64,000 nucleotides of DNA from Marinospirillum sp035271045 (GTDB lineage: Bacteria; Pseudomonadota; Gammaproteobacteria; Pseudomonadales; Halomonadaceae). The stretch lies in NCBI RefSeq assembly GCF_035271045.1, contig NZ_DATESC010000002.1, forward strand, positions 175,898-239,897, in the 5' to 3' direction. Positions 17,806 to 26,639 of the stretch are shown here, in pieces. The notes under the pieces were generated by a model, which was given only the letters and a program-made list of their open reading frames with translations, made no database searches and had not been told where the DNA came from. Both the position numbers and the translations under genes were made by a program. Positions within the stretch are counted from its first letter, which is position 1. Every line of letters begins with the position of its first letter.

Positions 17806-17824
17806 CTTTTCAGCAAAATAGCAT

Positions 17825-17866
17825 AAAAAAAGCGCACCCAATTATTTAGGTGCGCTTAGTTTTTTT
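17825..17866. terminator. Bidirectional intrinsic terminator between dctM and dctP
   Basis: A 9-bp perfect stem AAGCGCACC (17830-17838) and GGTGCGCTT (17849-17857) encloses a 10-base loop. It has a T run on both strands: AGTTTTTTTG for the plus transcript and TTTTTTATGC for the minus. It should end both dctQM and the converging dctP transcript. Confidence 0.9.
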
Positions 17867-17884
17867 GTAGGTGACTATTTAAAG

Positions 17885-19003
17885 CTACTTATAAATAAAG
17901 TGCTTCTCACGAGCCAAACCAAAGCGTTGGTCTACCTGCTCTGTACGAGTACGCAAGATAGTTAAACTCTTCACAAAGCTTTCTGCGGTTTCACGCGTTA
18001 ATGCATCTTTATGTTCGCGCAGCTCAGTCATAATATTCATTGCAGCTTTAGCACCCGCTTCTAGGATGTCATCAGGGAAAGCGCGAATATTAACCCCGTG
18101 TTTATCAACGAGTTGTTTAAGTGCAATGGGGTCATTGGCATAAAAATCTGAAGCAACTTGGTCGTACTCTGCCTGACAAGCCACTTCAACAATTTGCTGT
18201 AAGTCTTTAGGTAGCTTAGCAAACTCTGATTTATTCACGACTAGCTCGGTTGCTAGACCCGGTTCAGTGAAGCTAGGCATATAGTACTCTTTACACACTT
18301 GGTGAAAACCTAACGCTAAATCATTAAAAGGCCCAACAAACTCAGCCGCATCTAAAGCACCGGTTTGCAGTGCTTGGAAAATTTCACCGGCCGGTAAATT
18401 GACAACGCTAGCGCCAATGGCTTGCCAAACTTTACCAGACAAACCTGGCGTACGAAATTTAAGGCCTTTAACATCTTCTATGCTGTTAACTTCTTTACGA
18501 AACCAACCGCCCGCTTGAGTGCCTGTATCACCTGATAAAAAGCCTTTAACACCAAACTGATCGTAAACCTTATCCCAAATTTGTTGCCCGCCCATATAAC
18601 GTATCCAAGCGGTTAGCTCGCGTGATGTCATACCATAAGGAACACCCGTGAAAAAAGAGCTGGCTTCGCTTTTGTTCTGCCAGTAGTAAGCCGCACTGTG
18701 GCACATTTCTGCAGAGCCTTCGATAACGGCATCAAAAGATTGCAGTGCGGGTACAAGTTCATTGGCTGAATAAACACGAATCGTTAAGCGACCTGCTGAC
18801 ATGGCATTAATACGATCCGCTAAGCGTTGTGCGCCCACGCCTAAACCCGGAAAATTACGCGGCCAAGTAGTTACCATGCGCCAGTTATATTTTTTTTGAG
18901 ATATGGCTGGTGTAGCAATACCGGCTGTTACAACAGCACCTGCACCTATGGCTGCGGATTTAATAAAGCCACGCTTACCTTGGTCGACTGATTTATCTTT
19001 CAT
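17885..19003 (-). CDS. dctP: TRAP transporter periplasmic solute-binding protein (DctP/TakP-like)
   Basis: A 372-residue binding protein. The N-terminus (KRGFIKSAAIGAGAVVTAG) looks like a Tat-type signal with Lys-Arg in place of twin Arg. The mature part begins near YNWRMVTTWPRNFPG. The segment FRTPGLSGKVWQAIGA carries the conserved Arg that grips a carboxylate, followed by NLPAGEIFQALQTGALDAAE. This matches the TakP/FcbT1 branch, which binds 2-oxo acids or aromatic acids. The gene converges on dctQM instead of standing in one operon with it, so its expression is separately controlled. Functional pairing is inferred from adjacency. Confidence 0.9.
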   Translation of the reverse strand: MKDKSVDQGKRGFIKSAAIGAGAVVTAGIATPAISQKKYNWRMVTTWPRNFPGLGVGAQRLADRINAMSAGRLTIRVYSANELVPALQSFDAVIEGSAEMCHSAAYYWQNKSEASSFFTGVPYGMTSRELTAWIRYMGGQQIWDKVYDQFGVKGFLSGDTGTQAGGWFRKEVNSIEDVKGLKFRTPGLSGKVWQAIGASVVNLPAGEIFQALQTGALDAAEFVGPFNDLALGFHQVCKEYYMPSFTEPGLATELVVNKSEFAKLPKDLQQIVEVACQAEYDQVASDFYANDPIALKQLVDKHGVNIRAFPDDILEAGAKAAMNIMTELREHKDALTRETAESFVKSLTILRTRTEQVDQRFGLAREKHFIYK

Positions 19004-19151
19004 TACAGCGAAACTCCAACAAGTTTTATATGAGTAGACTTTATTGTTTTAAGCAGCGATTTAGCGTCTTGTTAAGTAATCTACTAGAATGCCATTACTA
19101 TAGAATGGCTTTTTTAATATTACACACAAACACAGCAAGGTCGAAAATAAT

Positions 19152-19496
19152 ATGCAAAATGAACACCCCGATGCTCGCCAGCCCGATTTACTGCGTAGCA
19201 AATTGGCCCTTGAAACGGCTTTAATTACTTGGCGTGAATTAGAAATACACCATGCGCGAGGTTGTGTGGTTCAGGTTAATAGTACATTAGATTTAACGGA
19301 AGTTGGCTTTCAGTTGACGCAAGATAATCGGGCGCAATTTCAACAATGGTTAGATTCGGGTGAAGTCGGCACAGTGGCTGATGACGATGCACATACTTGG
19401 CATCAAGAAAATACTGAACTTTGGGCATTAGTAGTGGCTCCTTGGGTATTGGTTCAAAATCGCCCTAAAAAACCTGCGGATGCGCGTTTGCAATGA
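19152..19496 (+). CDS. DUF2288 family protein
   Basis: A 114-residue acidic cytoplasmic protein of unknown function. It has the DUF2288 pattern: ETALITWRELEIHHARGCVVQV near residue 21, LDLTEVGFQLTQD near 45, and a C-terminal ELWALVVAPWVLVQ near 90. It overlaps the rluA start by 4 bases, so the two are translated together. That suggests, but does not show, a link to RNA modification. No catalytic motif is obvious. Confidence 0.8.
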   Translation: MQNEHPDARQPDLLRSKLALETALITWRELEIHHARGCVVQVNSTLDLTEVGFQLTQDNRAQFQQWLDSGEVGTVADDDAHTWHQENTELWALVVAPWVLVQNRPKKPADARLQ

Positions 19497-20176
19497 GTTT
19501 GTTAGCAATCAACCAAGCACCACCCGTGTTAGATTATCAGCCACCTACCGAACCTTGGCTGGATATTCTTTACCAGGATAAAGACATATTAGTGGTTAAC
19601 AAACCAGCAGGGCTGCTTTCTACGCCTGGTCGTGGTGAAGGCTTATACGACAGTGTAGAAGCACGCGCCAAACAAATATCACCCTATGCTGAACTTGCTC
19701 ATCGCCTAGACATGGCGACCTCTGGCGTACTTGTTGTGGCGCTGCGTAAAGATGCTGAGCGTTCGATAAGAATGCAATTTCAAAACCGCCAAACCAGAAA
19801 AACCTACATCGCACAAGTTTGGGGCTGCCCAACAGAAACAGAAGGCGAAATAAACCTACCGCTAATATGCGACTGGCCCAACCGTCCACTACAAAAAGTC
19901 TGCCACGAAAGAGGTAAACCCTCGCTAACCCATTACCGTGTTATAGAAACCGATGGCAAAACCAGCCGCCTAGAACTCAACCCCATAACTGGGCGCTCGC
20001 ACCAACTAAGAGTCCACCTAAAAGCCCTAGGCCATCCCATTTTGGGCGATAGGTTTTATTCGGAAGGCGAGGCGTTAGCTGCCAGCAGCCGTTTACTGCT
20101 TCATGCACAAGAGCTAGAAATAAGCCATCCAAGCACAACAGAGCCAATGACTTTTACTGCACCCTGTCCTTTTTAG
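19493..20176 (+). CDS. rluA: RluA pseudouridine synthase (23S rRNA U746 / tRNA U32)
   Basis: A 227-residue pseudouridine synthase. It closely resembles E. coli RluA over its whole length: EPWLDILYQDKDILVVNKPAG at the N-terminus, the catalytic HRLDMATSG near residue 67 (Asp nucleophile), then PLICDWPNRP and PITGRSHQLRVH near 160. There is no S4 domain, as expected for RluA. It is coupled to the DUF2288 gene by a 4-base overlap and converges on ahcY. Confidence 0.93.
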   Translation: MSLLAINQAPPVLDYQPPTEPWLDILYQDKDILVVNKPAGLLSTPGRGEGLYDSVEARAKQISPYAELAHRLDMATSGVLVVALRKDAERSIRMQFQNRQTRKTYIAQVWGCPTETEGEINLPLICDWPNRPLQKVCHERGKPSLTHYRVIETDGKTSRLELNPITGRSHQLRVHLKALGHPILGDRFYSEGEALAASSRLLLHAQELEISHPSTTEPMTFTAPCPF

Positions 20177-20183
20177 TTGGTAA

Positions 20184-20209
20184 TAAAAAAGCCCAGTTAA
20201 ACTGGGCTT
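20184..20209 (-). terminator. Intrinsic terminator of ahcY
   Basis: The stem AAGCCCAG/CTGGGCTT with a short T/A loop is followed on the minus strand by TTTTTTATTA. It lies 24 bases beyond the ahcY stop. It could also slow transcripts reading out of rluA, but the T run is on the ahcY side. Confidence 0.85.
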
Positions 20210-20232
20210 CTACTGTTAGCAAGCAATACTTA

Positions 20233-21624
20233 CTAATAACGATAAGTCTCTGGCTTAAATGGGCCAGCCTGCGGCACACCTAAGTACTTGGCTTGGTCAT
20301 TGGTTAGCTTGGTAATCACGCCACCAAAACCTTGCACCATATACTGAGCCACTTCTTCATCTAATTGCTTAGGCAACACTTCAACAGTAATGTTACTGGC
20401 TTTCTGGTCTGCTGCTAGGTTAGCAAAACCTTCTCCAAACAAATGAATTTGCGCTAGTACTTGGTTAGCAAAAGAACCATCCATAATACGGCTAGGGTGA
20501 CCTGTTGCATTACCTAGGTTCACTAAGCGGCCTTCAGAAAGCAGAATTAAGTAATCATTACTGGCTTCATCAAACTGACCTGGCTTGCCATCACGGAAAA
20601 TTTTATGAACCTGTGGCTTAATTTCCTGCCAAGCCCAGTTCTTACGTGTGTAAGCAGTGTCAATTTCATTGTCGAAGTGACCAATATTGCAGACAATCGC
20701 ACCATTTTTCAGGGCTTTCATCATAGGCGCATCACACACATTCACGTTACCTGTGGTGGTAACTAATAGGTCAATTTTGCCTAGCAATAACTTATCCACA
20801 CCTTCATCTTTACCGGTATTAACGCCGTTCAAATAAGGAGAAACCACTTCGTAACCGTCCATGCAAGCCTGCATCGCACAGATAGGATCAACTTCACTGA
20901 CTTTAACAATCATGCCTTCTTGCCTTAAAGAAAGCGCAGAACCTTTACCTACGTCACCATAACCAATCACCAAAGCTTGCTTGCCCGAAAGCAGGTGGTC
21001 AGTCGCACGCTTAATCGCATCGTTTAAGCTATGGCGGCAGCCGTATTTGTTGTCGTTTTTAGACTTGGTAACCGCATCGTTTACGTTGATAGCAGGAATC
21101 TTCAAAGTGCCTTTCTGCATCATTTCAATTAAACGGTGCACACCTGTGGTAGTTTCTTCAGAAACACCGTGAATAGCGTCAATTAACTGAGGGTAATCAT
21201 CGTGCAGAATTGCGGTTAAGTCGCCGCCATCGTCTAGCACCATGTTGGGTTCCCAGCCGTCTTTGCCTTCAATGGTTTGTTTAATGCACCAGAGGTATTC
21301 TTCTTCGGTTTCGCCTTTCCAAGCAAATACTGGCGTGCCCGCTGCTGCAATGGCTGCCGCAGCATGGTCTTGGGTAGAGAAGATATTGCAAGAAGACCAG
21401 CGAACTTCAGCGCCTAAATCAATTAGGGTTTCAATCAATACGCCGGTTTGAATGGTCATGTGAATACAGCCAACAATGCGCGCACCTTTAAGCGGCTGCT
21501 GTTCGCGGTATTTAGCACGAATGGTCATTAGCGCAGGCATTTCGCTTTCAGCAATGCGCAGTTCTTTACGGCCCCAATCAGCTAGGCTGATATCGGCTAC
21601 TTTGTAATCAGTAAATTCAGACAT
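20233..21624 (-). CDS. ahcY: S-adenosylhomocysteine hydrolase
   Basis: Cleaves S-adenosylhomocysteine to adenosine and homocysteine, clearing the product inhibitor of methyltransferases. The 463 residues match the long bacterial form with the extra internal segment. Visible motifs are KGARIVGCIHMTIQTGVLIETL near residue 45, WSSCNIFSTQDHAAAA near 76, VLDDGGD near 132, the NAD-binding VIGYGDVGKGSA near 221, and NIGHFDNEID near 308. A 212-base leader upstream holds an SAH riboswitch. AACGGAGTG precedes the ATG. Confidence 0.97.
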   Translation of the reverse strand: MSEFTDYKVADISLADWGRKELRIAESEMPALMTIRAKYREQQPLKGARIVGCIHMTIQTGVLIETLIDLGAEVRWSSCNIFSTQDHAAAAIAAAGTPVFAWKGETEEEYLWCIKQTIEGKDGWEPNMVLDDGGDLTAILHDDYPQLIDAIHGVSEETTTGVHRLIEMMQKGTLKIPAINVNDAVTKSKNDNKYGCRHSLNDAIKRATDHLLSGKQALVIGYGDVGKGSALSLRQEGMIVKVSEVDPICAMQACMDGYEVVSPYLNGVNTGKDEGVDKLLLGKIDLLVTTTGNVNVCDAPMMKALKNGAIVCNIGHFDNEIDTAYTRKNWAWQEIKPQVHKIFRDGKPGQFDEASNDYLILLSEGRLVNLGNATGHPSRIMDGSFANQVLAQIHLFGEGFANLAADQKASNITVEVLPKQLDEEVAQYMVQGFGGVITKLTNDQAKYLGVPQAGPFKPETYRY

Positions 21625-21681
21625 ATAACACTCCGTTTAGCAGAATAAATAGCCAATAAATAGTGGCCATTGCATCGTTTT

Positions 21682-21751
21682 AACGGGCGCCGTTAGTCTT
21701 TAGTTCCTGAACTGAGCCTGACAGAAAATGCTGCTGCAGCGCCCCTCAGTA
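21682..21751 (-). promoter_or_regulatory. S-adenosylhomocysteine (SAH) riboswitch in the ahcY leader
   Basis: Read on the minus strand, this leader contains ACUGAGGGGCGCUGCAGC, then GUCAGGCUCAGU, then AACGGCGCCCGUU. ACUGAG pairs with CUCAGU to close P1, and GGGCGC can pair with GCGCCC as the expected pseudoknot. The order and conserved strings (GAGGGGCGCUGCA, CAGGCUC, AACGGCGC) are those of the known SAH riboswitch, which turns on ahcY when SAH accumulates. It ends about 57 bases before the start codon, so control could act at either initiation or elongation. Confidence 0.9.
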
Positions 21752-21788
21752 CAGAGAAAACAGTTAAGTTTAACTAACTTATACAAAA

Positions 21789-21794
21789 ATTATA
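21789..21794 (-). promoter_or_regulatory. Probable -10 box of the ahcY promoter
   Basis: The minus strand has a perfect TATAAT here, about 38 bases before the first paired base of the SAH riboswitch. The start would fall near 21782. The hexamer 17 bases upstream (CTGCAA) is a poor -35, so support rests on the -10 box and its placement. Confidence 0.45.
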
Positions 21795-21840
21795 ACTCAG
21801 CTAGACAGCCTTTGCAGCAGGGCAGCTATAAAAATAAAGC

Positions 21841-23712
21841 TTAGGTTAGTTTACCCATTTCAAAAGAAGCCGCTAAATGCGCTTTAAGCGATAAAATCTC
21901 TTCCTTTAGTTTGAGTGATTCAGCATGGTTGCCTTCAGCCGCTTCAGCAAGCACCAATGAAATATCATGGATTTTGCTGGTGTTGTCGTGAATTTCATTC
22001 GACATCATGTGCTGCTCTTCCACGGCGCTTGCGGTTTGCAGTGTCATATCATTAATGGTGGTGTTGGCTTTTGTGATGGCCTGAATTTGTTCATAAGCAA
22101 GGCTGGCTTGGTCGGTGCTTTCTTTGGCTGTCAGCTCACTTAAGCGCATTTCTTTAATGGTTTCTTGAGTTGCCGTTTCAAGTTTTTGAATTAACGATTG
22201 AATTTCTTGCGTTGCATTTTGGGTGTTATGCGACAAAGAGCGCACTTCATCGGCCACTACCGCAAAGCCACGGCCATGCTCGCCTGCCCGTGCCGCTTCA
22301 ATGGCAGCATTTAAAGCTAGCAGGTTGGTTTGTTCGGCAATGTCATTAATGTTACGCAAAATTTTACGAATGCCTTCAACGGTTAAAGCTAGTTCATCCA
22401 ACTTAATGGCGTTGCTGTGTACTAGTGTTGAAAGCTTAGAGATGGAATTATGGCTGCTTTGCATTAGCTTCATTCCCTGCTGGCTAGAATCGACCCCTGA
22501 TTCTGAAGCGCTGGCAGTTCGTTCCGCATTTTCAGCAATTTCAGCGGTGGCAATCGACATTTGGCTTACCGCTTCAGACATTTGCGACAGGGCTTCACGC
22601 TGTTCTTGAGTTGCGTTTAGTGTTTCATTGGAGTGAACTTCTGTTGATTCAACACTTGCAAGTAATTCATCGCTTAACCGGCTGGTTTTGCCTAAGGTTG
22701 ATTGTAGTTTTTCAATTAAGCGGTTATAAGCAAGGCTCATCATGCCAAACTCATCGTTTGAAGTAATTTGGGTGCGTTGCTGAATTTTACCATCGGCAAG
22801 CAAGTTGAGTGCTTGGGTAACACGTATTAATGGTGTACTGAAATAGTTAGTGAGTAACCAAATTAGAAAAGCAGCAATGGCTACTATAAGTAAGCTACTT
22901 AATACTAGTTGCAGGGTTAGGTCATAAAGTGGTGCTAAAGCATCTTTTTCATTCACTAATAAAATAAGCTTCCAGCCTTGCTCGGGTAATGATATTTCAC
23001 GAATAAACCAGCTTTGATTCAGGTATTGCACTTTATCTAAGCCACGAAAACCTTCGCTTGCATTAGAATAAAGTTCAGTATAATTCTTGTTCGCTTGACT
23101 TGAATCTGGGTGGGCTAATAGCTGACCACTTTCATTGGTTAACCAAAGCTGTGAAGTCCAGCGAGTTTCCATCATCAAAAGTGTTTTTATAAGTTGAGTA
23201 AGGGTTACATCGCCTGCAACCACGCCACCCATACCATTTTGCATGGGCGCAGCAACAGTCACCACTAGCTCGCCAGTGCTAGAGCGTGGGTAGGGTTGGG
23301 TAATAATTAACTTATTAGCCTGCTGAGCTTGTTTATACCAAGGGCGAGCGGTTGGGTCATAGTCTGCTCGTTGCACTGTGGCAGGGTTAGATTGTAAAAA
23401 CTCTTTTTGAGGTGTACCAATATAAAAAAGATCAAAACCACCTGAATCTTTTGCCAAAGTTAATGATGAATCAATGCCTTGACGACTGATTGGTAGGTTT
23501 TTAGTTGCTGAGCTTATAATGGCAGATTTGGCATCACTCCAGCTGTTTGCAGCATCCCTTGCTTGTTCTAATGTCATGGATATTTGGCTATCCAAGGTGG
23601 TATGTGTTTCATTCATTAGGCGGTAAAGTGCAAGGGCTGCTAACACTAAGCAAGTAATGAGTAGTAAGCTTAGTGTAGAAATTAACAGCTTGTTTTTAAA
23701 GTTTAATGCCAC
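21841..23712 (-). CDS. Methyl-accepting chemotaxis protein with periplasmic dCache domain
   Basis: A 623-residue transmembrane chemoreceptor. Its order is helix (about 9-30), periplasmic double-Cache sensor (about 35-270), second helix (about 272-293), HAMP (about 295-345) and cytoplasmic signalling coil to the end. The Cache signature DYDPTARPWYKQA...ITQPYPRSSTGELVVTVAAPM...AGDVTL is visible. The signalling tip reads EQTNLLALNAAIEAARAGEH near residue 468. There is no C-terminal pentapeptide tether for CheR. The ligand is unknown; dCache receptors often bind amino acids, amines or organic acids. No che genes are near. Confidence 0.93.
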   Translation of the reverse strand: MALNFKNKLLISTLSLLLITCLVLAALALYRLMNETHTTLDSQISMTLEQARDAANSWSDAKSAIISSATKNLPISRQGIDSSLTLAKDSGGFDLFYIGTPQKEFLQSNPATVQRADYDPTARPWYKQAQQANKLIITQPYPRSSTGELVVTVAAPMQNGMGGVVAGDVTLTQLIKTLLMMETRWTSQLWLTNESGQLLAHPDSSQANKNYTELYSNASEGFRGLDKVQYLNQSWFIREISLPEQGWKLILLVNEKDALAPLYDLTLQLVLSSLLIVAIAAFLIWLLTNYFSTPLIRVTQALNLLADGKIQQRTQITSNDEFGMMSLAYNRLIEKLQSTLGKTSRLSDELLASVESTEVHSNETLNATQEQREALSQMSEAVSQMSIATAEIAENAERTASASESGVDSSQQGMKLMQSSHNSISKLSTLVHSNAIKLDELALTVEGIRKILRNINDIAEQTNLLALNAAIEAARAGEHGRGFAVVADEVRSLSHNTQNATQEIQSLIQKLETATQETIKEMRLSELTAKESTDQASLAYEQIQAITKANTTINDMTLQTASAVEEQHMMSNEIHDNTSKIHDISLVLAEAAEGNHAESLKLKEEILSLKAHLAASFEMGKLT

Positions 23713-23756
23713 AGATAATTCCTCAGTATTTTTTATTGTAATATTTTATTTGAAAG

Positions 23757-24491
23757 TTAGTTAATTCGCCTATAAATCAAATCCCAAACGCCATGCCCTA
23801 AGCGTTCGCCACGCAGTTCAAACTTAGTTAAAGGGCGAGATTCTGGGCGTGGCACAAAATCACCTTGGGTCGCGGTATTTTCATAACCAGCGGCATTGTT
23901 CATAACATCGCGCATGTGTTCTGCGTAGGCTTCCCAATCGGTAGCTAAATGAAAACGCCCACCAATTTTTAGCTTTTTGCGAATCACTTCCACAAAAGGC
24001 GGCTGCACTATACGGCGCTTGTGGTGCTTTTTTTTGTGCCAAGGGTCGGGAAAAAACAGCTGAAATAAGTCGATTGAATTATCGGGAATGCACTGGTTAA
24101 ACACCTCTACTGCATCTTCGTGGTAAACCTTTAAGTTATCCACACCCAGATCACCGGCCTCGCCCAACAACTTACCCACCCCAGGTAGGTGAACTTCAAT
24201 GCCCACAAAGTCATGGTCGGGCATGGCTTGCACTTGTTCGAGTAACGAGCCGCCCATGCCAAAGCCAACCTCAACAACCAAAGGTGCATCACGCCCAAAA
24301 ACGGCAGCAGCATCAAATGCACCATCTTCAAGTGTTAGCCCCAATTTAGGCAAAAAATCGCTAATGCCTCTTTGCTGCAAGCCTGTCATCCGCCCTTGGC
24401 GCAACACAAAACTACGAATACGCTTATCATGAATCGCATCATCCGCACGGTCGTGCTTATTGCTCACATTCGATTGTTCTGCATTGCTCAT
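23757..24491 (-). CDS. trmB: tRNA (guanine46-N7)-methyltransferase
   Basis: A 244-residue SAM-dependent methyltransferase that makes m7G46 in tRNA. The SAM loop VEVGFGMGGSLLEQ lies near residue 70, and the catalytic segment FQLFFPDPWHKKKHHKRRIVQ near 143. The C-terminus TKFELRGERLGHGVWDLIYRR is characteristic. Its start shares one base with the thiG stop, as in many gammaproteobacteria where thiS-thiG-trmB are cotranscribed. Confidence 0.95.
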   Translation of the reverse strand: MSNAEQSNVSNKHDRADDAIHDKRIRSFVLRQGRMTGLQQRGISDFLPKLGLTLEDGAFDAAAVFGRDAPLVVEVGFGMGGSLLEQVQAMPDHDFVGIEVHLPGVGKLLGEAGDLGVDNLKVYHEDAVEVFNQCIPDNSIDLFQLFFPDPWHKKKHHKRRIVQPPFVEVIRKKLKIGGRFHLATDWEAYAEHMRDVMNNAAGYENTATQGDFVPRPESRPLTKFELRGERLGHGVWDLIYRRIN

Positions 24492-25273
24492 TATTTAATT
24501 AATCCTTCTAAGGGCGAACTGGCGCTGGCATAGGCTTTTTTAGTCATGCGACCCGCTAAAAAAGCTTCACGACCGGCTTGAATCGCCTTATTCATAGCGC
24601 TTGCCATTAACACCGGATTATGAGCATGAGCAATCGCTGTATTCATCAATACGCCAGTGCAACCCATCTCCATTGCAAAGGCGGCATCGGAAGCTGTACC
24701 TACGCCTGCATCAACCAATACCGGCACTTTAGCTTCTTCCATAATTAAACGAATATTGTGCGGATTAAGAATGCCCAGGCCTGAGCCAATTAAAGAGCCT
24801 AACGGCATAATCGCCACACAACCCATACCTTCTAATTCTTTGGCGGCTATGGGGTCATCGTTGCAATACACCATAACCTCAAAACCTTCGGCCATTAACT
24901 GTTCAGTGGCAATTAAGGTTTCTCGCATATTGGGGTAAAGGGTTTTTTGGTCGCCTAACACTTCTAATTTAACAAGGTTATGACCATCTAATAATTCACG
25001 CGCTAATAAACAGGTACGCACAGAATCTTTAGCATCGTAACAGCCAGCCGTGTTAGGTAGCAGGGTGTATTTTTCTGGCGAAATAACGTCGAGTAAATTA
25101 GGCTCACCTTGGTTCTGACCAATATTGGTGCGGCGAACAGCAAAGGTAACGATTTCAGCACCTGAAGTTTCAATGGCTGCTGCTGTTTCCTGTAGGTTTT
25201 TGTATTTGCCTGTGCCAACTAAAAGGCGAGATGAAAACTCACGTTGACCAATTTTAAAAGTATCTTGGTTCAT
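24491..25273 (-). CDS. thiG: Thiazole synthase
   Basis: A 260-residue TIM-barrel enzyme forming the thiazole ring of thiamine from deoxyxylulose 5-phosphate, dehydroglycine and ThiS thiocarboxylate. Motifs include SSRLLVGTGKYKNLQETAAAI near residue 14, VTFAVRRTNIG near 40, NTAGCYDAKDSVRTCLLARE near 74, and VPVLVDAGVGTASDAAFAMEMG near 183. It follows thiS and precedes trmB in one minus-strand operon. The other thiamine genes in this window, thiD and thiE, lie 30 kb away. Confidence 0.96.
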   Translation of the reverse strand: MNQDTFKIGQREFSSRLLVGTGKYKNLQETAAAIETSGAEIVTFAVRRTNIGQNQGEPNLLDVISPEKYTLLPNTAGCYDAKDSVRTCLLARELLDGHNLVKLEVLGDQKTLYPNMRETLIATEQLMAEGFEVMVYCNDDPIAAKELEGMGCVAIMPLGSLIGSGLGILNPHNIRLIMEEAKVPVLVDAGVGTASDAAFAMEMGCTGVLMNTAIAHAHNPVLMASAMNKAIQAGREAFLAGRMTKKAYASASSPLEGLIK

Positions 25274-25304
25274 TATTTATTGTCTCATTTTTTTGCTAGA
25301 AAAC

Positions 25305-25511
25305 TTAGCCACCACCAATCGCGTGTACTATTTCAACGTAATCATCTGCTTTAAGTAGTGTTGTAGCATGGCGGCTTTTAGGAATGATTGATTCATTAAC
25401 TTCAACTGCAAGGCGTTTACTAACCAAGTCAAGTTGTTGCAGTAGATCAACAATATTGATCGGTTCGGTTAGGGTATAGGGTTGCCCATTTAAGTGTATT
25501 TGCATCTTCAC
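25305..25511 (-). CDS. thiS: Sulfur carrier protein ThiS
   Basis: A 68-residue ubiquitin-like protein that carries sulfur as a C-terminal thiocarboxylate for thiazole formation. It opens MQIHLNGQPYTL and ends VEIVHAIGGG, with the required terminal Gly-Gly. The first codons read MKMQIHLN, so the second Met is an alternative start; GGTGAAGATG allows either. It heads the thiS-thiG-trmB group. Confidence 0.9.
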   Translation of the reverse strand: MKMQIHLNGQPYTLTEPINIVDLLQQLDLVSKRLAVEVNESIIPKSRHATTLLKADDYVEIVHAIGGG

Positions 25512-25572
25512 CTTTTAACCTTTTTATTTAAAGTAGGTGTTTTTTAAGCTAAGTATTTTTAAGTTAAGCATT

Positions 25573-25998
25573 TTAAACAGTGATAGGTGGTACAGAATAG
25601 GTAGCAACCACATGAGCAACAATGTCTTCTTCGCCTTCACTGTAAAGCTCAACCTCACCAATAATTAAACGTTTACCTTGTTTTAGCAAGCTTGCTTTTG
25701 CCATTATTGCGCGGTCAGAGCGGGGCTTGTTTAAAAAATGAATGGTTAAGTCGGTCGTAACCGTTAAAGCCACGGGTCCAATTTTAGAAAGAATAGCAAC
25801 ATAAAGCGCAACATCGGCTAAAGCCATTAATGTTGGACCAGAAACAGTACGACCAGGACGTAAATGACTTTCATTAATGGGTTGGCGCAGCAGGCTGTAA
25901 TTTTCTGCAACTTCACACACTTCGCCAATGTATTGAGGGAACTCTTTATGCAAAAATTCAGCCAGTGCTTGGTGAGTCATTTTTAAGGCGCTAGTCAT
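25573..25998 (-). CDS. PaaI-type hotdog-fold thioesterase
   Basis: A 141-residue protein of the PaaI/DUF4442 hotdog group. The segment LRPGRTVSGPTLMALADVALYVAIL (about residues 46-70) forms the central helix with the catalytic acid position. VTTDLTIHFLNKPRSDRAIMAKA follows. Such proteins hydrolyse acyl-CoA thioesters; the acyl group is not predictable. It lies 61 bases upstream of thiS on the same strand and could be in the same transcript, without obvious functional reason. Confidence 0.8.
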   Translation of the reverse strand: MTSALKMTHQALAEFLHKEFPQYIGEVCEVAENYSLLRQPINESHLRPGRTVSGPTLMALADVALYVAILSKIGPVALTVTTDLTIHFLNKPRSDRAIMAKASLLKQGKRLIIGEVELYSEGEEDIVAHVVATYSVPPITV

Positions 25999-26024
25999 AG
26001 TCGTTAGCCTCTGGTTTTAATGGG

Positions 26025-26621
26025 TTAGAAGTTTAAACGGAAGCCAAGGTTTACCCCATTTTCTAATGGGTCTTTTAAGGTGTTTCTACCATATTTCACA
26101 TTTTTAACTTTTAAATGGCGATACCCTAAAAACACGTCAGTATTTTGAATAACGCGAAAAGCAATGCGAGCACCCAGCTCATAAACTTGTTCGGTATCCC
26201 CAAAGCTAGTTACTTTAGGTGCAAACCAGCCATAGCCACCAGCTGAAAAGCGTTGTGCGCCTGGAAGGGTGTGGTAAAACAAGCCGCCGACAGCAATGGC
26301 TGTACCACTTAATGGGCCGTAATCATAAAAATATAAACGGCCGCCGACCGCAGCGCGGTAAGTAGCGTTATTCGTTTCTACGCCTTGAAAGCCCACCGTA
26401 GCCACAATAGCATTATGATCGCGGTGTTCTTCGGTATAAAGTAAACTGGCATTGACGTGTAGATTGGTCGTTTTAGGCAGACGGGTATCAAATTCAATTT
26501 GTGCGGTGTCATTATTTAAACTGGCTTCAATTGAACTGGCTGCTGAAGCATTTAAGCCAGTGGTGGCTAGCATGACAGCACCAGAAAAAGTAGCGAAGGT
26601 TTTTTTAGTCAACATATTCAT
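26025..26621 (-). CDS. YfaZ-family outer-membrane protein
   Basis: A 198-residue protein with a cleavable signal (about residues 1-28, ending SASA-like NASAAS). Alternating strand patterns typical of a small beta-barrel follow, ending in Phe (LGFRLNF). The order and motifs (ASLLYTEEHRDHNAIVATVGFQG, VFLGYRHLKVKN) fit the YfaZ family of unknown function. AAGGAAAGT precedes the ATG. It ends only 27 bases from the next gene and starts 18 bases after pyrE on the same strand. Confidence 0.78.
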   Translation of the reverse strand: MNMLTKKTFATFSGAVMLATTGLNASAASSIEASLNNDTAQIEFDTRLPKTTNLHVNASLLYTEEHRDHNAIVATVGFQGVETNNATYRAAVGGRLYFYDYGPLSGTAIAVGGLFYHTLPGAQRFSAGGYGWFAPKVTSFGDTEQVYELGARIAFRVIQNTDVFLGYRHLKVKNVKYGRNTLKDPLENGVNLGFRLNF

Positions 26622-26639
26622 ACTTTCCTTTATAAAAAA

